This document shows positions 7,896 through 16,095 of a stretch of 64,000 bases of DNA, one piece after another. Position numbers and translations under genes: made by a program. The stretch is from Ilyomonas sp965199845 (lineage in GTDB: Bacteria > Bacteroidota > Bacteroidia > Chitinophagales > Chitinophagaceae). The notes beneath the pieces were generated by a model. It was not told the DNA's origin and made no database searches. It saw only the letters and a program-made list of their open reading frames with translations. Each line of letters opens with the position of its first letter. The stretch's first letter is position 1. Location: contig CBDATZ010000031.1 of NCBI GenBank assembly GCA_965199845.1, positions 1 through 64,000 of the forward strand, written 5' to 3'.

Positions 7896-9056
7896 ATGGC
7901 TTTTATTTTGTTCGATACACCCGCAAGGTCAAGGTTATATCCGTTTACTTATACAAAAGCCGTTGCCGATATTCGCTTTGGCTTATTTACCATGAAAGAA
8001 CGATGGCAGAAGCTTTTGAACGAGGACGTTTTTATAAATACGGCCGACTATTTACAATGTTTATACACGCCAGTTCCTGATGGTATTCATACGTGGATTG
8101 ATGCGTGTTTATTGCCTTCGGATGAATTGATTGAAAAGATACAAATGCTTCGGCAAGGCGATGTTATTGAAGATGAAACCGGCATTATTGCCTGCAAAGG
8201 ATTAGGGAAAATTATAAATGAAGTTTTGGAAAATTCAGCTATGAATTTTGCAACAGTCAGCGACACCAAATGGCTCAAATATCCGCACCAGGTTTTACAG
8301 TGGAATGCAGGTTTTATACAATCCGATTTTATATTGGCAACGAAAGACAGAACCTCTCATTCTTTGTCACATACAAATCAATATTTAGGTAAAGAAAAAA
8401 TTTTTATTGAAGAAGGATCGAACATAGAATTTTCTATAATTAATGCTTCTGACGGACCAGTTTATATTGGCAAGAATGTAACTATTATGGAAGGCAGTTT
8501 ATTAAAAGGTCCGTTGGCGATTGGCGATAATGCTGTGATAAAAATGGGTACTAAAATGTATGGCGCAACTACCATCGGACCAAACTGTAATGTTGGTGGC
8601 GAAATAAAAAATGTAATCATGCAAGCCAATAGCAACAAAGCGCATGATGGTTATTTAGGAGATTCTATTATTGGCGAATGGTGCAACTTCGGCGCAGGTG
8701 CTAGCAACAGCAATGTAAAAAATACCGCCGGTGATATTAAGTTCTGGAGCGAGTACGATTATTCATTTATAAACGCGGGAAATAAATGCGGTGTGATGAT
8801 GGGCGATTATACACGCGTTGCAATTAATTCTTCCATCAATACAGGCAGCGTTTATGGCGTAAGCTGCAATGCGTTTGGAAACAGCTTGCTGCCCACCTGG
8901 TTGCGAAATTTTTCGTGGGGTTCTAACGGACAAGGATATGCCATTGACAAAGCCATCAAACACATCAGGCAATGGAAAAAATTTAAGCATCAAACATTAT
9001 CAAAAGAAGAAGAGTCTGTTTTGACTTATATCTTTGACAACTTTATCAATCAATAA
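7896..9056 (+). CDS. GlmU-like sugar nucleotidyltransferase/acetyltransferase
   Basis: 386-residue protein of the Bacteroidota GlmU-like family, thought to supply UDP-GlcNAc where canonical GlmU is missing. The N-terminal half (ILFDTPARSRLYPFTYTKA near residue 4) is a degenerate nucleotidyltransferase domain. From about residue 165 there are left-handed beta-helix hexapeptide repeats (for example GPVYIGKNVTIMEGS, then IKMGTKMYGATTIG), with an acyltransferase-like end. The role in cell-wall and lipid A precursor synthesis is inferred from the family. It heads a run with DUF4177 and tpiA (23 and 11 bp gaps). Confidence 0.82.
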   Translation: MAFILFDTPARSRLYPFTYTKAVADIRFGLFTMKERWQKLLNEDVFINTADYLQCLYTPVPDGIHTWIDACLLPSDELIEKIQMLRQGDVIEDETGIIACKGLGKIINEVLENSAMNFATVSDTKWLKYPHQVLQWNAGFIQSDFILATKDRTSHSLSHTNQYLGKEKIFIEEGSNIEFSIINASDGPVYIGKNVTIMEGSLLKGPLAIGDNAVIKMGTKMYGATTIGPNCNVGGEIKNVIMQANSNKAHDGYLGDSIIGEWCNFGAGASNSNVKNTAGDIKFWSEYDYSFINAGNKCGVMMGDYTRVAINSSINTGSVYGVSCNAFGNSLLPTWLRNFSWGSNGQGYAIDKAIKHIRQWKKFKHQTLSKEEESVLTYIFDNFINQ

Positions 9057-9079
9057 CAAATTTCCAAAACCATCTTCCA

Positions 9080-9280
9080 ATGAAAGCATTTGAATATACC
9101 GTATTGGAAGTTCCTGTAACCGGCTGGTTTTGGGGTGGGAGAGTAGATGCTAAAGCGTTGGCTTATAAATTAAACCAGCTTGGTAAAGAAGGTTGGAAAG
9201 TTGTAACCGCCAGTGAAACAAATATATGGCGCGGCTCGTCCCTGAACTTGTTAGTGATTTTACAAAGAGAAATTTTATAA
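9080..9280 (+). CDS. DUF4177 small protein
   Basis: 66-residue DUF4177 protein. The family pattern is clear: a strand with KAFEYTVLEVP, then LNQLGKEGWKVVTASE and a closing LLVILQRE. These small alpha/beta proteins have no assigned function. It sits between the GlmU-like gene and tpiA, 11 bp before tpiA, so it is co-transcribed with both. Confidence 0.82.
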   Translation: MKAFEYTVLEVPVTGWFWGGRVDAKALAYKLNQLGKEGWKVVTASETNIWRGSSLNLLVILQREIL

Positions 9281-9291
9281 TTATACATACT

Positions 9292-10053
9292 ATGAGAAAA
9301 CAAATTGCGGCGGCTAACTGGAAAATGAATCTTACCTGGCAGAAAGGCCGTGAATTATTAGATGCCATTCACGATAGTAATTATCAGTTAACAAACAACC
9401 AGCTTGCGATTTTTGCAGTGCCGTTTCCGTACATTCATTTGGCGCAAAAACATTTGCAGGATAAACAAGGCGTGTTTGTAGCCGCACAAAATTGCAGCAA
9501 TAAAAAATCGGGCGCTTTTACCGGCGAAGTATCAGTTGAAATGTTACAAAGCATAGATGTGAAATATGTAATTGTAGGTCATTCTGAACGCCGAGAATAT
9601 TTTAATGAAACCAACCAGGTGCTGGCAGAAAAAATTGATCTGGCTTTGAGTCACGATATGATTCCTATTTTTTGTTGTGGCGAACCTTTGCAAATTCGCG
9701 AAGCCAATACACAAAATGAGTATGTCGCTAAGCAGTTAGAAGAATCAATTTTTCATTTAAACGAAGAGCAGATAAAAAAGATCGTGGTTGCGTACGAGCC
9801 AATCTGGGCAATCGGTACAGGCAAAACAGCGAGTAAAGAACAAGCGCAGGAAATGCACGCTTTTATACGCAGTGAGCTGGCGAAAAAGTATAGTGAGGAA
9901 ATAGCAGATTCAATTTCTATTTTGTATGGCGGAAGTGTAAAAGCCAATAATGCAAAAGAGATTTTTGCAGAAGCTGATGTGGATGGTGGTTTGGTTGGTG
10001 GCGCGTCGTTGGTAGCCGATGAATTTATTGCGATTATTAAGAGCTTAGAATAA
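9292..10053 (+). CDS. tpiA: Triosephosphate isomerase
   Basis: Interconverts dihydroxyacetone phosphate and glyceraldehyde 3-phosphate in glycolysis. 254 residues, normal for the TIM family. All catalytic elements are present: N9/K11 in ANWKMN, His in IVGHSERRE (about residue 100), Glu in VAYEPIWAIGTGKTA (about residue 173), and the phosphate loop YGGSVKANN plus GLVGGASL at the end. I begin at ATG 9292 (MRKQIAAANWKM); the frame is open upstream to 9226 but those residues are not family sequence and overlap DUF4177. Confidence 0.96.
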   Translation: MRKQIAAANWKMNLTWQKGRELLDAIHDSNYQLTNNQLAIFAVPFPYIHLAQKHLQDKQGVFVAAQNCSNKKSGAFTGEVSVEMLQSIDVKYVIVGHSERREYFNETNQVLAEKIDLALSHDMIPIFCCGEPLQIREANTQNEYVAKQLEESIFHLNEEQIKKIVVAYEPIWAIGTGKTASKEQAQEMHAFIRSELAKKYSEEIADSISILYGGSVKANNAKEIFAEADVDGGLVGGASLVADEFIAIIKSLE

Positions 10054-10065
10054 TTTATTTACCAT

Positions 10066-10102
10066 AAAGACACGAAGAAAAAAATAAAAACTTTGTGTCT
10101 TT
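10066..10102. terminator. Hairpin between convergent tpiA and enoyl-CoA hydratase
   Basis: Arms AAAGACACGAAG and CTTTGTGTCTTT pair at 11 of 12 positions around an A-rich loop. Placed between two convergent gene ends, it could terminate both. Confidence 0.45.
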
Positions 10103-10119
10103 TCTCTTCGTGGCAAATC

Positions 10120-10893
10120 TTATTTTCCTTTAAAAACCGGCTTTCTTTTTTCGGTAAAAGCTGAAGTTCCTTCAATCATATCTTCAGTTGAAAAACATTT
10201 TCCGAACTGTTTAATCTCGTAATCAAATCCTTGCTGTGTATGATTAAAATGATTAACACAATCCATAATTTTTGAAGCTGCCAGCGGCGATTTTTCAGCA
10301 ATCAGTTGCAAGGTTTTTTTTGTTTCTGACAAAAGCTGTTCCGGTTCACAAACCTTATTTATCATATTATAACTTTTCGCTTCCTCGGCACTAATTATTT
10401 TGCCGGTGAGCATCATTTCGTTGGCAATGTTTTTTCCAACCAAAGCCGTTAACCGTTGTGTGCCGCCATAACCGGGAATAATTCCCAGGTTAATTTCCGG
10501 CTGACCAAATTTTGCGTTGGTTGATGCATATATAAAATGACAAGCCATGGCGAGTTCGTTTCCGCCGCCTAATGCAAAGCCGTTTACAGCCGCCACAATT
10601 GGCTTCGGAGACGATTCAATTCTATTAAACAAATCATGACCAAACTTGGCTAACGCTTCTCCGGCGCCGGAATCCATTTTACCAAATTCAGAAATATCAG
10701 CGCCAGCAACAAATGCTTTGTTACCACTTCCGGTTATGATCGCTGATTTGATTTCCGGATTGTCGTACACTTCATCAATGGCTTTGTCAAGCTCATGAAG
10801 AACCAATTGGTTTAATGCATTTAATTTATCGGGACGATTAATTGTGATAATAAATATGCTCTCTTCTATACTGGTTTCTATGGCTGTGTACAT
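10120..10893 (-). CDS. Enoyl-CoA hydratase/isomerase family protein
   Basis: 257-residue crotonase-fold enzyme, probably hydrating enoyl-CoA in fatty acid or amino acid degradation. The oxyanion-hole segments AGADISEF (about residue 66) and NGFALGGGNELAMA (about residue 104) are visible, with catalytic Glu in GGGNELA and in PEINLGIIPGYGGTQRL. Start chosen at ATG 10893 (MYTAIETS), since the frame upstream to 10980 overlaps the mnmA 3' end and is not family sequence. It follows mnmA with a 37-bp gap. Exact substrate chain length unknown; crotonyl-CoA-type is plausible. Confidence 0.88.
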   Translation of the reverse strand: MYTAIETSIEESIFIITINRPDKLNALNQLVLHELDKAIDEVYDNPEIKSAIITGSGNKAFVAGADISEFGKMDSGAGEALAKFGHDLFNRIESSPKPIVAAVNGFALGGGNELAMACHFIYASTNAKFGQPEINLGIIPGYGGTQRLTALVGKNIANEMMLTGKIISAEEAKSYNMINKVCEPEQLLSETKKTLQLIAEKSPLAASKIMDCVNHFNHTQQGFDYEIKQFGKCFSTEDMIEGTSAFTEKRKPVFKGK

Positions 10894-10930
10894 AACGTAA
10901 TTACAGGAATTTTTAAAACAAAATTTAAAA

Positions 10931-12046
10931 TCAGAAAGCAAAAATATCCGAATCTCCACGCTGAATAATGCCGCCACCAATCACTTCATCGCCTTCGTAA
11001 AATACGGCACTTTGCCCCGGAGCAATACTTTTTACAGGTTCTGTAAAACGCACTTTTATATTGTTGCCATCATTGTATAAAATACTTTCTGCACCGCGGT
11101 CTTTGTACCGGATTTTGGTATGAGCCAAAAAGCCATCTTCTACGCCGTTATATTTAAGCCAGTTTATTTTGCTAACAGTCATGGTTTGCTGCGCTAAATC
11201 ATCTTCATCGCCCAATACAACTGTATTTGTTTCCGGATGAATCGCTGTAACATAAGCCGGTTTTCCCAAAGCAATTTCCAAACCTTTCCGCTGACCGATT
11301 GTATAAAACGGATAACCTTTATGCTGACCTAATTTTTTGCCTTCTTTATTTACAAACCAGCCGCCATCAACTTGTTCTTCCAAGCCACTGACGTTGCGTT
11401 TTAAGAAACCGCGATAGTCGTTATCCGGCACAAAACAAATCTCATAACTTTCACTTTTTTTAGCCAATTCAGGATAACCAAAATCAAGCGCCATCTGCCT
11501 GATTTCTGTTTTGCGATATTTACCCAACGGCAGAAGCGTTCTGCTTAATACCGCCTGGTCTAAACCCCACAATACGTAACTCTGGTCTTTGGTTTCATCC
11601 AAACCTTTGCTGATTGTGTATCTGCCATTGTTACTTTGATATACGTTTGCATAATGCCCGGTTGCAATAAAATCGCAACTTAACGCATCGGCTCGCTTCA
11701 ATAAAGCCCGCCATTTGATATGCGTATTACACATCACGCAAGGGTTTGGTGTGCGACCGGCCAGATATTCTTCTACAAAATTCTCTACCACGAAACCACC
11801 AAACTCTTCGCGTATATCCAATATAAAATGCGGAAAACCATTCTGAACAGCAGCTTGCCTGGCATCGTTAAAACTGTCTATATTGCAACAGCCGGTTTCT
11901 TTATGGCTGCCGCCGCTGGTTGCATAATCCCAGGTTTTCATAGTAATTCCGACCACTTCGTAGCCTTCGTTGTGCAACATCAGTGCTGCTACGGTGCTGT
12001 CTATACCGCCGCTCATCGCAACCAGCACTTTTCCTTTTCTGCTCAT
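10931..12046 (-). CDS. mnmA: tRNA-specific 2-thiouridylase MnmA
   Basis: Installs 2-thiouridine at the wobble position of Lys, Glu and Gln tRNAs. 371 residues, normal length. The ATP PP-loop SGGIDST is at residues 12-18; catalytic cysteines are C103 (TPNPCVMCN) and C204 (SYEICFVPD), and the GHYAN and ETKDQSYVLW tRNA/ATP motifs are intact. ATG 12046 is the family start. A -7 box lies 14 bases upstream. Confidence 0.96.
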   Translation of the reverse strand: MSRKGKVLVAMSGGIDSTVAALMLHNEGYEVVGITMKTWDYATSGGSHKETGCCNIDSFNDARQAAVQNGFPHFILDIREEFGGFVVENFVEEYLAGRTPNPCVMCNTHIKWRALLKRADALSCDFIATGHYANVYQSNNGRYTISKGLDETKDQSYVLWGLDQAVLSRTLLPLGKYRKTEIRQMALDFGYPELAKKSESYEICFVPDNDYRGFLKRNVSGLEEQVDGGWFVNKEGKKLGQHKGYPFYTIGQRKGLEIALGKPAYVTAIHPETNTVVLGDEDDLAQQTMTVSKINWLKYNGVEDGFLAHTKIRYKDRGAESILYNDGNNIKVRFTEPVKSIAPGQSAVFYEGDEVIGGGIIQRGDSDIFAF

Positions 12047-12060
12047 TTGCCGCTTTTTTG

Positions 12061-12068
12061 CAAAGATA
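12061..12068 (-). promoter_or_regulatory. TAnnTTTG -7 box for mnmA
   Basis: TATCTTTG on the minus strand, 14 bases before the mnmA start; implies a 5' leader of under ten bases. Confidence 0.45.
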
Positions 12069-12215
12069 CTTTTTAATAAGGTTTTTATGATTAATGCAAT
12101 GTAATGTGTTAGTCAAGTGTTGAGATGGAATGCCGATATAGATTTACTTACAAATCTTTTATCAACGATTATAAATTGAAATAGCTTGCTTATAAAATCA
12201 GCTGCAAACATTTCA

Positions 12216-13700
12216 TTACAATGTTGTATCCAGCTTGTTTTCAATGTTGCCTGCTGTTGCAATAACAGGTTCAACCTTACACGGATAACCAAATAAACAG
12301 CGGTCTTTTATCATAGTTGCAACTTCGGCAGGAACATATTCTTCCCAACCTTCTTCGCTGCCTTTTATCATTTCAAGTACCCGGTCTGTTTGCACATTCA
12401 GGTTATTTTTATTGTAGTCAAGAATGTCTTCTATTTTATCGTTGGCAATTAAGTAACGATATAAATCTATCAAGTGCGGCGGCAATTGTAAACGCTGGCA
12501 ATTCTGAATGATGCTATCGCGTAAAGTGGGATAAATGAATAATTTTACTTTACGACTAAATAAAGTTGCAAACGATTCTAAGATGCCGCCGGGCAAATCT
12601 TTATAATGATCTTCGGAGAAAATATATTCAAGGTTCGGATAGCCCAACACTACGCCCAGCTTGAGTTTGGTAATGGTTGAAAGATAAGCTACCAGTTTAT
12701 AATACTCGTGGAAATTAGAAATCATAACCGTCTGTCCCAACGAACATAAAATATCTACACGGTCGAGAAAATCTTTCTCATCAATGTCGGCGTTCAAATC
12801 AGCATTTCTTTCTTTTAAAGATTGCAGAGTTAATTCTGTTAATACAACGACATTGTTTTTATCAACATCAGGCTCTTCAAGAAACTGGTTTACACCTGTG
12901 TTCAGCATATCAATATGTACGTTGATAACAGGACGGAAACGACCTCGCACAACAACAATATTCTTTTTATAAAGCACTTCCGAAGGCTGTTTATTTTTCC
13001 CATCTGCTCCAAAAACAGCTGCGTCTGAAAAGCCGAATTTTACCAAGTGAAGACTCATCAAACGGTTATCTACTTTCAGAAAATCAGGACCTTCAAAACG
13101 AATCATATCAATCTGCAGGCGGTCTTTGGATAAATCGTCAAGCAACGAAAGCAAGAATAAAACCGGGTTCTCATGATAATTAAAACAAGCGTAAATCAGG
13201 TTCACACCCAAAATACCAACCGCTTGCTGCTGCAGGTTATTATCGTTATCAGATAGTTTAACATGCAATACAACCTCATTATATACACCACCTGGCTTTA
13301 GTTGAAACCGAACGCCCAACCAGCCATGCCCGGAATTTGTCTTTTGATAATTGAGTGCTGCTACTGTATCGGAAAATGCAAAGAAAGTTGTTGTAGCGCC
13401 GCGCTGTTCGGCCAACCGCTCAATGAGCAAACTATATTCGCGTTCAAGCATTGCTATTAACCTGTTCTCGCTTACATAACGGCGCTTTTTTTCTGCTCCA
13501 TAAATGGCATCTGAAAACAACATATCGTAAGCCGACATGGTTTTGGCAATTGTGCCTGATGATGCGCCCGCTTTAAAAAAGTTGGCAGCTACGTCTTGTC
13601 CTGCACCGATTTCGGCGAAAGAACCATAAATTTCAGGATCAAGATTAATTGCCAGCGCTTTTTGTTTTGTTCCAATATTACTGCTTTGTGAAGGTTTCAT
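12216..13700 (-). CDS. Uncharacterised conserved cytosolic protein, 494 aa
   Basis: I recognise this as a widely conserved bacterial protein without an established function; database labels for it (such as TonB-dependent receptor or nucleotide adenylyltransferase) are not supported by what is visible. It has no signal peptide and no transmembrane segment. Conserved-looking blocks are YGSFAEIGAGQDVAANFFKAG (residues ~24-44), SAYDMLFSDAIYG (~57-69), GHGWLGVRFQL (~125), VVLGYPNLEYIF (~368) and RCLFGYPCK near the end. Predicted alpha/beta soluble protein. It is monocistronic, 169 bp upstream of mnmA on the same strand. Confidence 0.7.
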   Translation of the reverse strand: MKPSQSSNIGTKQKALAINLDPEIYGSFAEIGAGQDVAANFFKAGASSGTIAKTMSAYDMLFSDAIYGAEKKRRYVSENRLIAMLEREYSLLIERLAEQRGATTTFFAFSDTVAALNYQKTNSGHGWLGVRFQLKPGGVYNEVVLHVKLSDNDNNLQQQAVGILGVNLIYACFNYHENPVLFLLSLLDDLSKDRLQIDMIRFEGPDFLKVDNRLMSLHLVKFGFSDAAVFGADGKNKQPSEVLYKKNIVVVRGRFRPVINVHIDMLNTGVNQFLEEPDVDKNNVVVLTELTLQSLKERNADLNADIDEKDFLDRVDILCSLGQTVMISNFHEYYKLVAYLSTITKLKLGVVLGYPNLEYIFSEDHYKDLPGGILESFATLFSRKVKLFIYPTLRDSIIQNCQRLQLPPHLIDLYRYLIANDKIEDILDYNKNNLNVQTDRVLEMIKGSEEGWEEYVPAEVATMIKDRCLFGYPCKVEPVIATAGNIENKLDTTL

Positions 13701-13806
13701 TTACGCATTTATTTACATAATTCCTTATCTAAAAAGATACCATGAAATTATAAATTTTCTGTTATTTAATGCTGCTTTTAACAGGAAGATACTGTATTAT
13801 CTTTTG

Positions 13807-13814
13807 TAAATTTG
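13807..13814 (+). promoter_or_regulatory. Possible -7 box upstream of the DUF6934-like gene
   Basis: TAAATTTG, 84 bases upstream of ATG 13899. No matching -33 element, so this is tentative. Confidence 0.25.
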
Positions 13815-13898
13815 AATGTTAGTGTCTATACGTTTCAAAAACGTAAAAGTAACAGACCACATTCAAATCACTTATCTTCATGGTGTTATTATATCAGC

Positions 13899-14347
13899 AT
13901 GAAACTTGACAGATATGAATTTAAATCTGGCGATACATTTTAAATTATGAATTTTTAAGTGAAGGACCAAAAGGAAAAATTGAAAAGTTGATCCAGTTCT
14001 CACTTATTAATCAAGATAATTTATTTTTCAACCTTGCTTTTGGTGACAAGAATTCGGAAACCGGGGAAATTGATGATATGATTATTACTGACAATGGCGA
14101 TAGTGAAAAAGTTCTTGCAACAGTTGTATCGGCTGTTTATGCTTTTTGTGACAAATTTCCACAAGCATGGATTTACGCAACCGGAAGCACAGTTGCAAGA
14201 ACCAGACTTTATAAAATGGGTATTAATAAATATTTTGATATAGTTCAAGAAGACTTTGAAATTTTTGGATTAGCAGAAAATGAATGGGAACGCTTTATAA
14301 AAGACAAAAACTATCAGGCATTTGTTGTACAAAGAAAAGAATCTTAA
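13899..14347 (+). pseudogene. DUF6934-like protein, interrupted by a frameshift
   Basis: The intact frame from about 13940 to the stop at 14347 resembles DUF6934 proteins: blocks EFLSEGPKGKIEKLIQF, NLAFGDKNSETGEIDD, DNGDSEKVLATVV, WIYATGSTVARTRLYKMG and NEWERF. The natural start, ATG 13899 (MKLDRYEFKSGDTF), is in a different frame and runs into TAA at 13941. One extra base around the TTTT at 13938-13941 would restore a continuous protein of about 150 residues. So the gene carries a one-base deletion (or a sequencing error). Without the 5' part, only a 119-residue TTG-started product is possible. Function of the family is unknown. A small gene follows after 9 bp. Confidence 0.65.
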
Positions 14348-14356
14348 ATTTGAAAT

Positions 14357-14521
14357 ATGAAGAGCGTACTTGAATTAAATGAAAAGAAAGTTCCTATTGT
14401 TCGTATTGACAAATCATTAAATAAATACGACAATGTTATTCTCTTTCCCGAGAAAGTAGAGAAAGCTAAAAAAGCTTTTGAAAAATTCGGAGTTCCTGAT
14501 TTAAAAAAACAAAGCCGCTAA
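14357..14521 (+). CDS. Small hypothetical protein, partner of the DUF6934-like gene
   Basis: 54 codons from ATG 14357 to TAA 14521, starting MKSVLELNEKKVPIVRID and ending in a lysine-rich helix (KVEKAKKAFEKFGVPDL). It has no signal or membrane segment, and no family I can name. The 9-bp spacing from the upstream stop, the shared strand and the hairpin right after it suggest a two-gene unit. Codon use looks like that of its neighbours. Size and arrangement would fit a small regulator or antitoxin, but nothing in the sequence proves this. Confidence 0.55.
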   Translation: MKSVLELNEKKVPIVRIDKSLNKYDNVILFPEKVEKAKKAFEKFGVPDLKKQSR

Positions 14522-14557
14522 TTTTATCACTGTCAAAAGCAAATTAATATTCAATAC

Positions 14558-14595
14558 ATACAAAAGCCTTTGCAATATTGCAAAGGCTTTTGTAT
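14558..14595. terminator. Perfect 38-bp palindrome, bidirectional terminator
   Basis: Arms of 19 bases, ATACAAAAGCCTTTGCAAT and its exact complement, with no loop. It lies between the small gene (ends 14521) and the convergent susD-like gene (ends 14626), with T-rich outer arms on both strands. Confidence 0.75.
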
Positions 14596-14625
14596 AAGAA
14601 AATAATTATTCTAAAGAAATAAGAA

Positions 14626-16077
14626 CTAATGAATCAACCACATTATCTGGTTGATATTATCATTTCCGCCGTATTGATTTTGCACAGCTGCATCCACATT
14701 TCCTTTATTATAATCGTACTCGCTTTGCGGATATTGCCAGCGCTTGGGAACCATCATATTGTTATATGTTCCGGGACCAACATGCAATGTTGGAATTCCT
14801 GTGCGACGCTGCTCATAAAAAGCTTCCCAGCCAGACTGCATAAAAAGCGCAATATATTTTTGAATGATGATTTGTGATATGGCATCTTGCGAATTGAACT
14901 TTACATCAGGTTGATTTAAATAGTCTGGCGAAACGGTAATTCCATAAAATGCCATAGAAGCAGTAATACCATTAATATAATGTTGTTCTGCAGTTACAGC
15001 ATCGGTAATCCAGCCGCGCGAAATGGCTTCTGCAATCAAAAATTCCTGTTCCGGGTAACCCAGCAAGATTAAAGGTTCATTAACCGGGTTTGTAATATCA
15101 TAATACCGGCTGTTAATACGCGAAGCGTTTGCCGAAGCTGTTTGCTGATCGGCAAGCGTAAGTCCGCCGTTAACGCCTGCATAATTGTCAAACACATTGG
15201 CAGGCAAACCGCTAATTGGCTGCGCAAAAGAAAACAGCCGCGGATCTTTCCTGTCTTTCAGAATATTTACAAATCCTTCTTCCATAGAAACCGCTGTGCC
15301 CAACGAAAGATAACCGGCCGTTGGATAATAGTTTGATGTAGAAGATGAATTAAAAACTATCTGGCCATTATCACTATTGCTTTCCATCAACGGATACATA
15401 TCAGGCTTGCTGATGATATTCTGAAATTGTTGTTTGATGTCAATGCTGCTGTTGCCTTCTCTTTTACTCAAATGAATAAGCAAACGAAGATGATACGCGT
15501 TTACAAGTTTTTTCCATTGCGAAGCTTTGCCACCAAAAATAATGTCGCCGCCAATAGAGCCATTTGCATCATCCAGTATTGTATTGGCTTCCTCCAGTTC
15601 AGATAAAATGCCTTTGTACACATCTTCCTGCGCATCATATGTCGGGCGCGTATTTCCGCTAAAACCTCCCAACGCATTTGAATAGGGTATATCGCCAAAC
15701 CGCTCGGTAAGCTGACTGAATAATACGGCTCTGAAAAATTTCGCAAGACCGGAATAATTCTTTTGTCCTTGTTGCTGCGCAAGCGTATCCATCGTTGCAA
15801 CCTGTCTTAAAATATCATAATTATCATAGTTCCAGTTTGTCCAGCTGTAATCGGCGTTCGAGTTACTTCTTTCATAATACGTAAGCTGGCGGGCTGCAAA
15901 CGCCGGATCGGTAGGTGAATAATTGAAAACACTTACACAAACATTGGTAAGCAATAAAGCAGGCGTGGCACTTGATGACTGGTTGGGATTGGTTTGAAAA
16001 TTTTCATACTTTTTGCATGAAAAGATGAGCATAGAAAAGCCGGCCAGCAGTAATATTTTAAAATATGAACGCATCAT
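14626..16077 (-). CDS. SusD/RagB-like outer-membrane lipoprotein (SusD-like_2 type)
   Basis: 483-residue lipoprotein (signal with lipobox near LIFSCKK, Cys ~21) resembling the SusD-like_2 group of surface nutrient-binding proteins. It has an alpha-helical TPR-type body and conserved ends such as RFGDIPYSNALGG (~residue 120) and GYPEQEFLIAEAI (~residue 365). It binds substrate over the SusC pore encoded 18 bp upstream. Start at 16077 or, two residues on, 16074. No glycosidase or peptidase gene is next to the pair, so substrate cannot be guessed. Confidence 0.88.
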   Translation of the reverse strand: MMRSYFKILLLAGFSMLIFSCKKYENFQTNPNQSSSATPALLLTNVCVSVFNYSPTDPAFAARQLTYYERSNSNADYSWTNWNYDNYDILRQVATMDTLAQQQGQKNYSGLAKFFRAVLFSQLTERFGDIPYSNALGGFSGNTRPTYDAQEDVYKGILSELEEANTILDDANGSIGGDIIFGGKASQWKKLVNAYHLRLLIHLSKREGNSSIDIKQQFQNIISKPDMYPLMESNSDNGQIVFNSSSTSNYYPTAGYLSLGTAVSMEEGFVNILKDRKDPRLFSFAQPISGLPANVFDNYAGVNGGLTLADQQTASANASRINSRYYDITNPVNEPLILLGYPEQEFLIAEAISRGWITDAVTAEQHYINGITASMAFYGITVSPDYLNQPDVKFNSQDAISQIIIQKYIALFMQSGWEAFYEQRRTGIPTLHVGPGTYNNMMVPKRWQYPQSEYDYNKGNVDAAVQNQYGGNDNINQIMWLIH

Positions 16078-16095
16078 ATTGTTGTAGTTTGAGAA

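Noticed and set aside
13935..13945. Programmed -1 ribosomal frameshift in the DUF6934-like gene
   Set aside because: The direction fits, but the slip site is poor: re-pairing would put a Phe tRNA on ATT, and no stimulating hairpin is obvious just downstream. A simple one-base deletion is more likely.
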